A stretch of DNA of 64,000 nt from Streptomyces sp. NBC_00390 (GCF_036057275.1 NZ_CP107945.1:4340001-4404000); one strand, 5' to 3'. Shown: positions 25,427 to 33,331, counted from the stretch's first letter. Notes: generated from the letters alone by a model not told the origin. Program-made: numbers and translations.

Positions 25427-26518
25427 TCAGGCGTAGGCAGGGATGCGCCAGAGTGGTGCCGCGTACTGCTCCGGGCGGCTGCTGACAAGCAGAGCTCTCA
25501 GGTCCTCGCGCTGTGCGCCGCCGAGGCCGAGGGCCTCGGTGATCCGGCGGAACGTCGTATGGCTGACACCGCGGGTGCGGGCTTCGGCCTCGAACTGGCC
25601 GAGTTGGAGCAGGGCGCGTTCCGGGTCGAGCTGCCGCTCCGGCCGCCGCTCGAGCCAACTGGCCTTGTCGCGTTCGTAGTCGATCTCGGAGCAGCCGCAG
25701 ATCTCCCGACTGCGCTGCTCGGCTTCGTCGAGCGTCTCCGTCGCGAGAAGGGCTCGGGCGAGCGCGTTGCGGTCGAGGGCGTCGTCCAGGTCGACTTCGT
25801 GGACGGTGGGCCCTTCGTCGGTGAGAGGCACGGGCAGGCCCGCGTCCCTGACCTCGCACAGACCGCGGACCCCTCGTGCCGTGGCCGCGAACATGGCTGT
25901 GGCCTCCGAAGGGTGCCACTCCATTACCGAGCTGACCGGCTGGACGTCTGCGGCCGTGAGTGTGAGAACCGATGGGCCCAAGCGGTCGCGCAGATCGTCT
26001 GCGGCCAGCTCACCGTCCAGGCCGGGGCCGGCGACCAGGAGCCGTACCGGGGCGTTGACCTGGCAGCATCCGGCGAGTGTGAGGGCGTCCGCGAGCGGGC
26101 TGCGGAGTGCGGGCTCGTCGCCCTTGGCGAGGATGTCTCCGCCGACGTCCAGGAGGTCGATGGACTCGGGTGCCAGGTGCTGGACGAGCTCTTCGACCTG
26201 GCGCGTGATGCCCTCGGCGCCGTGGTGCGGATCGATCAGTGCGAAGGTCTGCGGGAGCTCGGCGGCGAGCCGGGGAAGTGTGGAACCCGCGGGGGCGATC
26301 GGGGAGGCGCCGGCCGGCACGGCCATGACGCTTCTGGTGAGGGGGCGAAGGCCTGTGAAGTCCGCCGGCCCCCGCGGGCCAGGGACGGGGTCGATCAGCA
26401 GCCGGTCCCACGCGTAGGTGAGGACCACTGCCGGGCCCCCGCCGTACAGGGCGGCGTCGAGCATGGAGGCGGCGACGGCGTCGCCCCCTCCGCCCGCTGC
26501 CACGATCAAGCGCGTCAC
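25427..26518 (-). CDS. DUF1152 domain protein
   Basis: 363-aa protein beginning VTRLIVAAGGGGDAVAASML, the typical DUF1152 N-terminus, a Gly-rich Rossmann-like loop. DVGGDILAKGDEP and SPLADALTLAG are further family-like segments. Function unknown. GTG at 26518 has a TACCCT box 7 nt upstream and only a weak AGG. It is divergent from the phosphatase gene. Confidence 0.8.
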   Translation of the reverse strand: MTRLIVAAGGGGDAVAASMLDAALYGGGPAVVLTYAWDRLLIDPVPGPRGPADFTGLRPLTRSVMAVPAGASPIAPAGSTLPRLAAELPQTFALIDPHHGAEGITRQVEELVQHLAPESIDLLDVGGDILAKGDEPALRSPLADALTLAGCCQVNAPVRLLVAGPGLDGELAADDLRDRLGPSVLTLTAADVQPVSSVMEWHPSEATAMFAATARGVRGLCEVRDAGLPVPLTDEGPTVHEVDLDDALDRNALARALLATETLDEAEQRSREICGCSEIDYERDKASWLERRPERQLDPERALLQLGQFEAEARTRGVSHTTFRRITEALGLGGAQREDLRALLVSSRPEQYAAPLWRIPAYA

Positions 26519-26657
26519 CCTCGTCAGGGTACGGCTGCCAGGTGGGGGACGCCTTCCGGGAGCCGCCGAGGACAACTGAGACGGAGCTGAGACGTTTCGC
26601 TGCTGCCTTGGGAGTGTCGCACCTTGAGTGTCAGCCGGTCCGGGTAGAGGTCTGAGG

Positions 26658-27926
26658 ATGAGCGATCCGGACACCTCTGGCGAGGCCTCGCCATTCCATG
26701 TCGACTACGAGGCGGTCTTCCGCGCGTTCCCAGGGCCTGCGCTGCTTCTTACCCCTGACTTGGCCATGGTGGACGCCAATGACGCATTCCTGGGCCGGTC
26801 CGGTCGCGGGCGTAGGGACCTGGCGGGCCGTGCTGTATTTGAAGTGTTCCCCGTGGACTCCTCGGATCCGGAGGCACCGGGCAGCCAGCTGCGCGCGTCG
26901 GTGGACCGGGTGCTGGCCACAGGGCGGCAGGACGCCATGCCGCTGCGGCGGTACGAATTGGAGACGCCCGGGCGGCCGGGGGAGTTGGAGAATCGGTACT
27001 GGAGTCCGGTCAACGCGCCGGTTCTCGGCCCGGACGGGCAGGTGGCACTGATCATTTCCCGGGTGGAAGAGGTCACCGAGCTGGTCCGCATCCGCGCCGC
27101 CTTGCAGGAAGCCGGTGATGCGCTCAGTGATGAGGTGACCATGACGGCCGGGTTGCTCGCGCGGTCCCAGGATCTGCAGGAACTCAATGAACGGCTGCGC
27201 CTCGCCCACTCACGCGAACGCGAGATCGCCATAAGCCTGCAGCGCGCCATGCTGCCGCCCGTTCCGGCGGGATTCAGCGAGGTGGCGGTGCGCTACCGCC
27301 CTGCCACCAGTTCACTCAACGTCTGTGGCGACTGGTACGACGTCCTCGACCTGGGCCAGGACCGCCTTGCCGTCGCTGTCGGCGACGTGGTCGGCCACGG
27401 CCTGGAGGCCGCTGGAGTCATGGGCCAGCTCCGCAGCGCCCTCAGCGCCGCCGTCCGCGCAACAGGTGAGCCGGCCACCGCCCTCAAGACACTCGCCCTG
27501 CAAGCCCTCACGATCGAGGGCGCCCTCGCCGCCACCGCCCTCCAAACAATCGTCGACCGGACCGCCCACACCATCACCTACAGCCGCGCGGGACACCTGC
27601 CACCCCTGCTGCTCCACCCCGACGGCTGCGCTGCCGAAGTCCTGGACGAGGTCGTGGACCCGCCCCTCGGCGTTTGGGACATCGACACGGTCAGAAACCA
27701 GGCCTCGCATTCCTACGAGCCGGGAGCGACCCTCGTCCTGTACACCGATGGACTCATCGAACGCCGCGGCGAAGACATCGACACCGGACTGGAGCGCCTC
27801 ACCGACAGCCTCACCCGCCACCGCGACCTCGATCCCGAGGACCTCGCCAGCGCCCTGCTCACTGACGTGCATCCCATTGGTGACGGCCCCGACGACGACA
27901 CCGCCCTGGTCGTCGTCCGGCTATGA
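26658..27926 (+). CDS. PP2C/SpoIIE-type phosphatase with N-terminal PAS domain
   Basis: 422-aa soluble protein. Residues 10-140 are PAS-like (LLTPDLAMVDANDAFLGRSG...GRAVFEVFP), a helical linker follows (about 150-195) and a SpoIIE-type metal phosphatase domain fills the rest: AISLQRAMLPPVP, NVCGDWYDV, VGDVVGHGLEAA and GPDDDTALVVV carry the metal Asp residues. Such proteins dephosphorylate anti-anti-sigma factors and activate SigB-type sigma factors, of which Streptomyces has many. No ATPase or STAS gene is adjacent. ATG at 26658 with GAGG upstream. Its end is 100 bp from the integrase scar. Confidence 0.9.
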   Translation: MSDPDTSGEASPFHVDYEAVFRAFPGPALLLTPDLAMVDANDAFLGRSGRGRRDLAGRAVFEVFPVDSSDPEAPGSQLRASVDRVLATGRQDAMPLRRYELETPGRPGELENRYWSPVNAPVLGPDGQVALIISRVEEVTELVRIRAALQEAGDALSDEVTMTAGLLARSQDLQELNERLRLAHSREREIAISLQRAMLPPVPAGFSEVAVRYRPATSSLNVCGDWYDVLDLGQDRLAVAVGDVVGHGLEAAGVMGQLRSALSAAVRATGEPATALKTLALQALTIEGALAATALQTIVDRTAHTITYSRAGHLPPLLLHPDGCAAEVLDEVVDPPLGVWDIDTVRNQASHSYEPGATLVLYTDGLIERRGEDIDTGLERLTDSLTRHRDLDPEDLASALLTDVHPIGDGPDDDTALVVVRL

Positions 27927-28027
27927 GCAACCGCAACCCCAGACGCCCTGTCGCGACCTGCCAGGTGGCTTTCACATCCGCTCCGTGGCCGCCCGCCCCG
28001 CCGACCTGCACAGCGTCCGCGCAGCCG

Positions 28028-28173
28028 TCCTGGTCGTCCACGGCGATGGCGGCCCGCTACCAGCACGTGACGGGAGGAATCCTGGCCGACGTGGCGCAGC
28101 GGGTCGTCTCATCTGGGAGGTGGCCAAGACGACCGAAGAGAGCAGCCCGGAGGGCTCCGCAGGATCGCCTTGA
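28028..28173 (+). pseudogene. 3' remnant of a tyrosine recombinase (integrase A)
   Basis: The reading SWSSTAMAARYQHVTGGILADVAQR is the C-terminal catalytic end of phage-type integrases, with the nucleophile Tyr in RYQHVT. After about 28102 the homology goes on only in a shifted frame (LIWEVAKTTEESSPEG, stop 28171-28173). The rest of the gene is absent. It lies 25 bp before the left tRNA-Ser repeat, the position an integrase occupies next to its attachment site. Confidence 0.7.
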
Positions 28174-28197
28174 GACTGTAGATGAGACTGCGGACGC

Positions 28198-28289
28198 CGA
28201 AGGGCCCCACCGCGAACGGTGGGGCCCTTCGACGTATTGCCCGGTGAGAGCAATGGCGGAGGATACGAGATTCGAACTCGTGAGGGGTT
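28198..28289. repeat. left 92-bp attachment-site repeat (tRNA-Ser(GGA) 3' end plus terminator)
   Basis: 91 of 92 bases identical to 32998-33089, exactly 4800 bp apart (the difference is C at 28213 for T at 33013). It contains the tRNA terminator hairpin and the last 36 nt of tRNA-Ser(GGA), including CCA; identity ends inside the tRNA. This is the expected structure of the distal att site of an element integrated into the tRNA gene at 33054-33141. Confidence 0.88.
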
Positions 28290-28313
28290 CAATGACCAGT
28301 CCGGCGATGAGCG

Positions 28314-28373
28314 ATCTTGAAAACCGTCGTGGCAGCGGTGTCACCGTGGGCTCAAATCCCACACCCACCGCAG
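28314..28373 (+). pseudogene. 3' half of a tRNA-Ser, TGA anticodon (att scar)
   Basis: From the anticodon loop onward (CTTGAAA, anticodon TGA) this is a good class II tRNA-Ser: 3' anticodon strand ACCGT, long variable arm, T arm GTGGGCTCAAATCCCAC, acceptor strand ACCCACCG. The 5' half is missing: upstream bases do not pair. The break in the anticodon loop is typical of integrase crossover sites. The native-looking terminator follows. Confidence 0.65.
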
Positions 28374-28375
28374 GT

Positions 28376-28414
28376 GGACGGCCCCTGACCAGGCAACTTG
28401 GTCAGGGGCCGTCC
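28376..28414 (+). terminator. terminator behind the half tRNA-Ser
   Basis: Perfect 16-bp arms (28376-28391 / 28399-28414), 7-nt loop. Confidence 0.85.
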
Positions 28415-28601
28415 TCGTGAGCGTTGTCCGCCGACGACCGCTGTTCCCTGCTGTTTCCCGCCTGAACGGGCATGGGAAGGGCACGGTGACCTTTTGATCC
28501 TGAACTATCGGCGGGGCGGTCGCTGGGGTCTGCGGGGCCTGTCAGTCGGTCGCCGGGGGTTGGTGTGGGTCGGCGACGCTTGCTGTGGTTGCTGCACTTC
28601 G

Positions 28602-28735
28602 CTGCTGTACATCCTGGGCGGCTTGGTGGGCCGAGGCGAGGTTGTCGCGGCTGATCAGGGTGTCGGGGTGGGTGCCGCCGAGGACCTGCTCGCATTGGGC
28701 GAGGGTGGCCTCGTACCTGCGCCCATCCGGGGGCA
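28602..28735 (-). pseudogene. tetratricopeptide-repeat gene fragment
   Basis: RRYEATLAQCEQVLGG followed by THPDTLISRDNLASAHQAA is a single TPR of the kind found in the C-terminal array of actinobacterial NB-ARC/TPR regulators. Nothing continues it on either side, so it is a fragment. The surrounding gap 28415-28978 otherwise shows only an AT-rich segment with two ATGCAT boxes (28822-28827, 28834-28839), a likely promoter region for the DUF3494 gene. Confidence 0.5.
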
Positions 28736-28962
28736 TCTGATGCCCGCTTGCCCAATTCCGAGGTAAGCGCCTTCCGGCTCGCCGCACGGATGAGTGACGG
28801 CCAGTCAGCTCAACATTTTTCATGCATTCTTTGATGCATATTGATTGATTCCGGCGACATCACCTGGGTGAATCGCAACGGGGGTTGGGTGTCTGCTTAA
28901 TATGCCGCCGACAGGCGAGGCGATTCCGTTCGACGAGGAACGTCCGGACGTCACCACCCCAC

Positions 28963-28976
28963 AGGAGTTGGCTCCT
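28963..28976 (+). promoter_or_regulatory. Shine-Dalgarno of the DUF3494 gene inside a hairpin
   Basis: AGGAG (28963-28967), loop TTGG, CTCCT (28972-28976), 2 nt before the ATG. The ribosome binding site is paired in a 5-bp stem, which may restrain translation. Confidence 0.4.
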
Positions 28977-28978
28977 CG

Positions 28979-30379
28979 ATGACACTGAATATTCCCGATG
29001 CGCCGCATCGGCGCACAATGACGGCTTGGATCGCGGGGGTACTCACCCTGCTGGTCGCCTTTGCCGTGGTCGCAGTGACGCCTACACGGGCGAATGCAGC
29101 AACACCTGTAGATCTGGGTACCGCGGAAAGCTTCGCGGTACTGGCCGGCGCGGAGGTCACCAACACCGGGCCCTCAGTGGTCACTGGAGACGTCGGAGTG
29201 CATCCGGGGACGTCCATCAGCGGGTTCCCGCCCGGTACGGTCAACGGGACTTCGCACTCTGGGGACACTGTGGCTGAACAAGCCAAGACCGACCTGGTCG
29301 CGGCGTACAACGACGCCGCCGGACAGGCATCCAATGGCGCCCTTCCTCCAGATGCCGGTGGCTTGACGCTGGTTCCGGGCGTCTACACCGCCTCTTCCAG
29401 TCTCGGGCTCACCGGCACCCTCACCCTGAACGCCCAGGGCGACCCGAACGCCGTGTGGGTGTTCCAGGTCGGTTCGACGCTGACCACGGCGAGCAACAGC
29501 AGCGTGTCCCTCATCAACGGCGCATCGCCGTGCAACGTGTTCTGGCAGATCGGCAGCTCGGCCACCCTCGGCACCGGCACCACCTTCGTGGGCACCATCA
29601 TGGCCAAGGCAGCGATCACCGTAGCAACGGGAGCGACCATCGACGGCCGCGCGCTGGCCGAGGTCGAGGCCGTGACGCTGGACACCAACCGGATCACCAG
29701 GCCGGAGTGTGCGGGCACCACGACTACAACAACCACCGGTGACGCTGCGACCACCACGACGACGGGTGACGCTGCGACCACCACGACGACGGGTGACGCT
29801 GCGACCACCACGACGACGGGTGACGCCGCGACGGGTGATGCCGCGACGGGTGACGCTGCGACGGGTGACGCTGCGACGGGTGACGCTGCGACGGGTGACG
29901 CTGCGACGGGTGACGCTGCGACGGGTGATGCCGCGACGGGTGATGCCGCGACGGGTGATGCCGCGACGGGTGATGCCGCGACGGGTGATGCCGCGACGGG
30001 TGATGCCGCGACGGGTGATGCCGCGACGGGTGATGCCGCGACGGGTGATGCCGCGACGGGTGATGCCGCGACGGGTGATGCCGCGACGGGTGACGCCGCA
30101 ACCGGCGACGACGGCGGTTACCACGACGGCGGTTACCACGACGGCGGTTACCACGACGGCGGTTACCACGACGGCGGTTACCACGACGGCGGTTACCACG
30201 ACGGCGGATACGACCACGGCGGATACAACGACGGCGATACGCCGAGAAGCCCGGCAAGCGCGAGGGAAAGCGCAGGGTGCACAAATGCACGGTCAACGCT
30301 GAGCGAGTTGTTCCCCCGCCTATCGGCGGGACCAGTGAGTCCCGCGTGGGCCCTCTCGGCGGAATGCGCGCACGGGTAG
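28979..30379 (+). CDS. secreted DUF3494 (ice-binding-like) protein with pentapeptide repeat tail
   Basis: 466-aa exported protein. Signal peptide to about residue 40 (TPTRANA/ATP). Residues 41-245 are a DUF3494 domain: VDLGTAESFAVLAGAEVTNT, VTGDVGVHPGTSI, GVYTASSSLGLTGTLTL, VWVFQVGSTL, and IMAKAAITVATGATIDGRALA are the usual beta-helix turns. DUF3494 proteins bind ice or act as adhesins. The tail has three GDAATTTTT units, 19 GDAAT units, then six DGGYH and two variant units. No LPXTG, membrane segment or other anchor follows; the last 46 residues (TPRSPAS...) look out of frame. Carried on the tRNA-Ser element. Symbol not assigned. Confidence 0.8.
   Translation: MTLNIPDAPHRRTMTAWIAGVLTLLVAFAVVAVTPTRANAATPVDLGTAESFAVLAGAEVTNTGPSVVTGDVGVHPGTSISGFPPGTVNGTSHSGDTVAEQAKTDLVAAYNDAAGQASNGALPPDAGGLTLVPGVYTASSSLGLTGTLTLNAQGDPNAVWVFQVGSTLTTASNSSVSLINGASPCNVFWQIGSSATLGTGTTFVGTIMAKAAITVATGATIDGRALAEVEAVTLDTNRITRPECAGTTTTTTTGDAATTTTTGDAATTTTTGDAATTTTTGDAATGDAATGDAATGDAATGDAATGDAATGDAATGDAATGDAATGDAATGDAATGDAATGDAATGDAATGDAATGDAATGDAATGDAATGDAATGDDGGYHDGGYHDGGYHDGGYHDGGYHDGGYHDGGYDHGGYNDGDTPRSPASARESAGCTNARSTLSELFPRLSAGPVSPAWALSAECAHG
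29738..30229 (+). repeat. in-frame tandem repeats, 27-bp and 15-bp units
   Basis: Three 27-bp units (29738-29818), nineteen 15-bp GDAAT units (29819-30103) and eight 15-bp DGGYH-type units (30110-30229). The GDAAT units differ only at two wobble positions (GACGCT, GATGCC or GACGCC), and identical variants are clustered, the sign of recent expansion by slippage. All lengths are multiples of 3, so copy changes keep the frame. Confidence 0.95.
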
Positions 30380-30594
30380 TCGACCCCACACACGAGTGGG
30401 ACGGATGGCGCGCGTCGGATCGTCATCGATTCCGTCGCGCGCCCGCCCGCGGAAGCAGGAGAAGCAGGTGCGAGCAGTCGGGATGGGAAGGGCCGGGTGG
30501 GGCCGTGCTGGGCGGCGTTGAGTCGACGAATGTGAAGGAATCGCAGCGGACCGACGCTGAGCCGGCAGCACAGGACGGTGGCGGGGGACCGCGT

Positions 30595-31236
30595 ATGACC
30601 CGTGACCTTTCAGGGCCACCCCGCCTGCTGACCGCAGGAACGGGAGCCGCGGTGGCCCTCTGCCTTGCAGTGGCTCTGGCCCATGTGCTCCTGGTGTTTC
30701 TGCACGTGGCGCCTCCGAATGTCATCTCGAAGGCGTACAGCCGACAGATCGACGCCTGGGTCCGGCCTGTGTTCGAGCAGAACTGGCGGCTCTTCGCCCC
30801 GAATCCGCAGTGGGTCAACCGGCAGATTTCGGCAAGGATCAAGCGGACAGCGCCGGACGGCACCACACGGATGAGCGACTGGACCGATCTGACCGCCAGG
30901 GACAATTCCGCCGTCAAGCACAACGTCTTCCCGAGCCATACAGCACAGAACATGCTGCGCCAGGCTTGGAATTCCTACCTCAAGACGCACGGCGGCGACA
31001 ACCAGCCGCGCTCGGACCGTGCTGTGATGATCCAAAAGTATCTGCGCAACATCGCAGCGGACCGTGTCGCCGCCCAACATGGCGGCACCTTCGACTCCAT
31101 CCAACTGCGGGTCATCACGCAGCCCATCCCCGCGCCCCGCGCAGCGGGCGGATTCCGGCCGGCCGCCGCGGTATCGGCGCGTGCTGAAACCCGGTATCTG
31201 CCTTGGTGGAAGGTGTCCTCGCATGGAACGGACTGA
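30595..31236 (+). CDS. DUF5819 family membrane-anchored protein
   Basis: 213-aa protein. One N-terminal membrane segment (about residues 15-37, TGAAVALCLAVALAHVLLVF), then VAPPNVISKAYSRQIDAWVRPVFEQNWRLFAPNPQ, which I recognise as DUF5819. The rest is soluble and probably outside. ATG at 30595 has GGGGGA upstream; a GTG at 30532 is possible. Its stop overlaps the HTTM start by 14 bp, so they are co-translated. DUF5819 is usually paired with HTTM genes; function unknown. The small membrane protein plus HTTM layout recalls SdpA-SdpB. Confidence 0.82.
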   Translation: MTRDLSGPPRLLTAGTGAAVALCLAVALAHVLLVFLHVAPPNVISKAYSRQIDAWVRPVFEQNWRLFAPNPQWVNRQISARIKRTAPDGTTRMSDWTDLTARDNSAVKHNVFPSHTAQNMLRQAWNSYLKTHGGDNQPRSDRAVMIQKYLRNIAADRVAAQHGGTFDSIQLRVITQPIPAPRAAGGFRPAAAVSARAETRYLPWWKVSSHGTD

Positions 31237-32344
31237 GCAGGCACCGGTCGCAGCGCCCCCACGCACCACCGAGCCAGCGGCCGTGCGAATGCCGCAGCGC
31301 GTACTCGACCGGGTCCATGCGCTCCTCGTCCTCCTGACCGAGCGGCCGGTCTCCTTGTACGCGGCGGCGATGCTGCGCATCGGGTACGGGCTGCTCTATC
31401 TCGTTTTTCTGCTCCGCGAGTTTCCACACCGCGATGAGATGTGGGGCCCCGGTTCACCGTGGACGCCCGCGCTGGCCAGGCAGATGTTCGACCAGAGCGG
31501 GTGGGTCAGCGTCCTCACCCTGTCCGACAGCCGGGTGTACTTCGAAGTCTGCTACGCCGTGGCTCTCGTCACGTGCGCGCTGGTCTTGCTGGGCTGGCGG
31601 ACCCGGGCGGTGTCCGTGCTGTTCGCGGTAGTGGTGGTGTCGTTCCACGCCAGGGCGATCTTCATGGCGGACGGCGGGGACAATCTCATGGTCCTCATGG
31701 CCGTCTACCTCGTCTTCACCGCGTGCGGCCGGCGCTGGTCCCTCGACGCGCGGAGGACCCGGCTCCAGGCGGCGGCGGGCAAGACGGCAGGCCGGCTCGG
31801 CGGCGGTCTCCGGCACCAGCTCGGTGACGCCCGCATCATCTTGATCACTGTGCTGCACAACTGCGGCATGTTCGTCATCGCCGCCCAGGTCTGCTTCCTC
31901 TACGGATGCGCCGGCCTGTACAAGGTGCAGGGCGTCAAGTGGGGCGATGGCACCGCCCTCCACTACATCCTGAACATCGACCTGTTCCGGCCCTGGCCTG
32001 TGTTGTCCCAGATGATCGACGGCCATCACGTGCTGATTGCAGTCATTGGCTATCTGACGGTGCTGGTGCAGGTCGCCTTCCCGTTTGTCCTGTTCGGCAG
32101 GCTCAAATACCCCGTCCTGGTCCTGTTGCTGGGCATGCACGTGAATATCGCGGTGGTCATGGGACTGCCGATCTTCTCCGGCGCGATGATCGTCGCGGAC
32201 GCCGTGTTCCTGCCGGACCGCTTCTACCGCGCCGTGGGACGGCTGTGGCGGCGCACCGTACAGCGCACAGGCGTCACGGCAGCGGGAGCCTCGCCCGGGA
32301 CAGCACCCGCCGCGGTACCGCCGCAGCCCCGACCCGCCAGCTGA
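31223..32344 (+). CDS. HTTM domain membrane protein (VKGC-like)
   Basis: 373-aa multi-spanning protein. LYAAAMLRIGYGLLYLVFLL begins the HTTM domain, which shares its membrane fold with vitamin K-dependent gamma-carboxylase and with SdpB of Bacillus. HARAIFMADGGDNLMVLMAV and FLYGCAGLYKVQGVKWGDGTALHYIL are the most conserved-looking segments; about seven or eight hydrophobic helices follow each other. The C-terminus is a Pro/Ala-rich tail. ATG at 31223, inside the end of the DUF5819 gene. The likely job is modification or maturation of a partner, by family analogy only. Confidence 0.88.
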   Translation: MERTEQAPVAAPPRTTEPAAVRMPQRVLDRVHALLVLLTERPVSLYAAAMLRIGYGLLYLVFLLREFPHRDEMWGPGSPWTPALARQMFDQSGWVSVLTLSDSRVYFEVCYAVALVTCALVLLGWRTRAVSVLFAVVVVSFHARAIFMADGGDNLMVLMAVYLVFTACGRRWSLDARRTRLQAAAGKTAGRLGGGLRHQLGDARIILITVLHNCGMFVIAAQVCFLYGCAGLYKVQGVKWGDGTALHYILNIDLFRPWPVLSQMIDGHHVLIAVIGYLTVLVQVAFPFVLFGRLKYPVLVLLLGMHVNIAVVMGLPIFSGAMIVADAVFLPDRFYRAVGRLWRRTVQRTGVTAAGASPGTAPAAVPPQPRPAS

Positions 32345-32714
32345 GGAAAAGCCGCGGCATGTCGAATTTTCGCGGGACTGCGAGGTTCCCCGCTTCGCCA
32401 CCGCAGTGAGCTTGATCAGAGCTTCATTCTCACGTCGGTGTTCGGCCGGCGGAGCCGGGGCCGTCTTGATCCACGGGCGACAGTGCACCCCGGCGCAGAG
32501 GTCGGCTCCACGGCTTTGGCCGGTGTCCTGCCCGGTTTGGGGTCGTGCATGATCAGGGGGCCGTACGCTTGCCGGCTACTCGGGCAGGCTTGTCCCCTGC
32601 CCGGATGGCGGAGATGATCTGGGTGACGGTGTCCTGGGCGGCCACCGCGTCATCGAGCACCGTGGAGTCCAGCGCGCGCCGCTGCCTGCCCTTGAGTACG
32701 CCGGTCGCGGCGCC

Positions 32715-32985
32715 GCTCGTCCCGAACACCGACTATCACATCTGGAAGCAGTTGCTTCGGGACGCTGGTGTGCGGGACGGCCGACTGCGTGACGCACGTC
32801 ACGCGGCGGCGACGGTGCTCCTTCTGCTCGGCGTTCCGGATGTCGTGGTCGACGCGATCATGGGTTGGGCGCCTGGAGGAGCGGCCCGTATGCGCGCCCG
32901 GTACATGCACATCACGGGGCCCATGCTGACGAAGGTGGCTCAGCAGATCGGCGATGCCCTATGGAGGGTGCCGGAGGCCAACTGA
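32715..32985 (+). pseudogene. 3' remnant of a tyrosine recombinase (integrase B)
   Basis: From PNTDYHIWKQLLRDAGV onward this reads as the catalytic C-terminus of a phage integrase: GRLRDARHAAATVLLLLGV carries the His/Arg motif and RARYMHITGPMLTKVAQQ the nucleophile Tyr. Stop at 32983-32985, 12 bp before the right att repeat. The N-terminal two-thirds are gone; upstream sequence (32345-32714) has only unrelated short readings and no gene I can support. A different integrase type from remnant A. Confidence 0.78.
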
Positions 32986-32997
32986 GACGGACAACGT

Positions 32998-33031
32998 CGA
33001 AGGGCCCCACCGTGAACGGTGGGGCCCTTCG
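32998..33031 (-). terminator. terminator of tRNA-Ser(GGA)
   Basis: Perfect 15-bp arms (32998-33012 / 33017-33031), loop TGAA. Confidence 0.85.
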
Positions 33032-33089
33032 ACGTATTGCCCGGTGAGAGCAATGGCGGAGGATACGAGATTCGAACTCGTGAGGGGTT
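32998..33089. repeat. right 92-bp attachment-site repeat
   Basis: Partner of 28198-28289. It consists of the terminator hairpin and the 3' end of the intact tRNA-Ser(GGA). Confidence 0.88.
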
Positions 33090-33141
33090 GCCCCCAACAC
33101 GCTTTCCAAGCGTGCGCCCTAGGCCTCTAGGCGAATCCTCC
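33054..33141 (-). tRNA. tRNA-Ser(GGA)
   Basis: 88 nt including an encoded CCA (33056-33054). Acceptor GGAGGAT pairs with ATCCTCC; the anticodon loop TTGGAAA gives GGA; long variable arm; T arm GAGTTCGAATCTC. It is the integration target of the 4.8-kb element, which restored its 3' end. Confidence 0.96.
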
Positions 33142-33239
33142 GCCGCAAACAATACAAGACGTTGAGGAGTGCTCGCGAACCTGTTCCGGAGCCCTGCCCA
33201 GGGGGGTCCGACCACCCCCGCGGATCGGGTAACCTGGGC

Positions 33240-33331
33240 ACAGCCCCTCACGTGGCGCTATCTGACTGAACTCCCCCAGGGCCGGAAGGCAGCAAGGGTA
33301 GGTCGGCTCTGGCGGGTGCGTGAGGGGCGCT
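33240..33331 (+). ncRNA. ffs: signal recognition particle RNA (4.5S/SRP RNA, ffs)
   Basis: The conserved SRP tetraloop domain CAGGGCCGGAAGGCAGCA is at about 33278-33295. The terminal stem pairs GCCCCTCACG (33243-33252) with CGTGAGGGGC (33319-33328). The small bacterial form, lacking an Alu domain, sits just upstream of dnaX as in other Streptomyces. Ends are approximate. Confidence 0.92.

Noticed and set aside
28185..28289. A complete tRNA on the minus strand at the left att repeat
   Set aside because: Only the last 36 nt of the tRNA are present; the 5' part and anticodon arm are missing.
29174..30217. Long open frame on the minus strand (GITRR repeats)
   Set aside because: It is a shadow of the 15-bp repeats; the opposite strand has a signal peptide and a DUF3494 domain.
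29819..30229. Short regular repeats resembling a CRISPR array
   Set aside because: Units are contiguous 15-mers without spacers, lie in one reading frame of a secreted protein and have no cas genes nearby.
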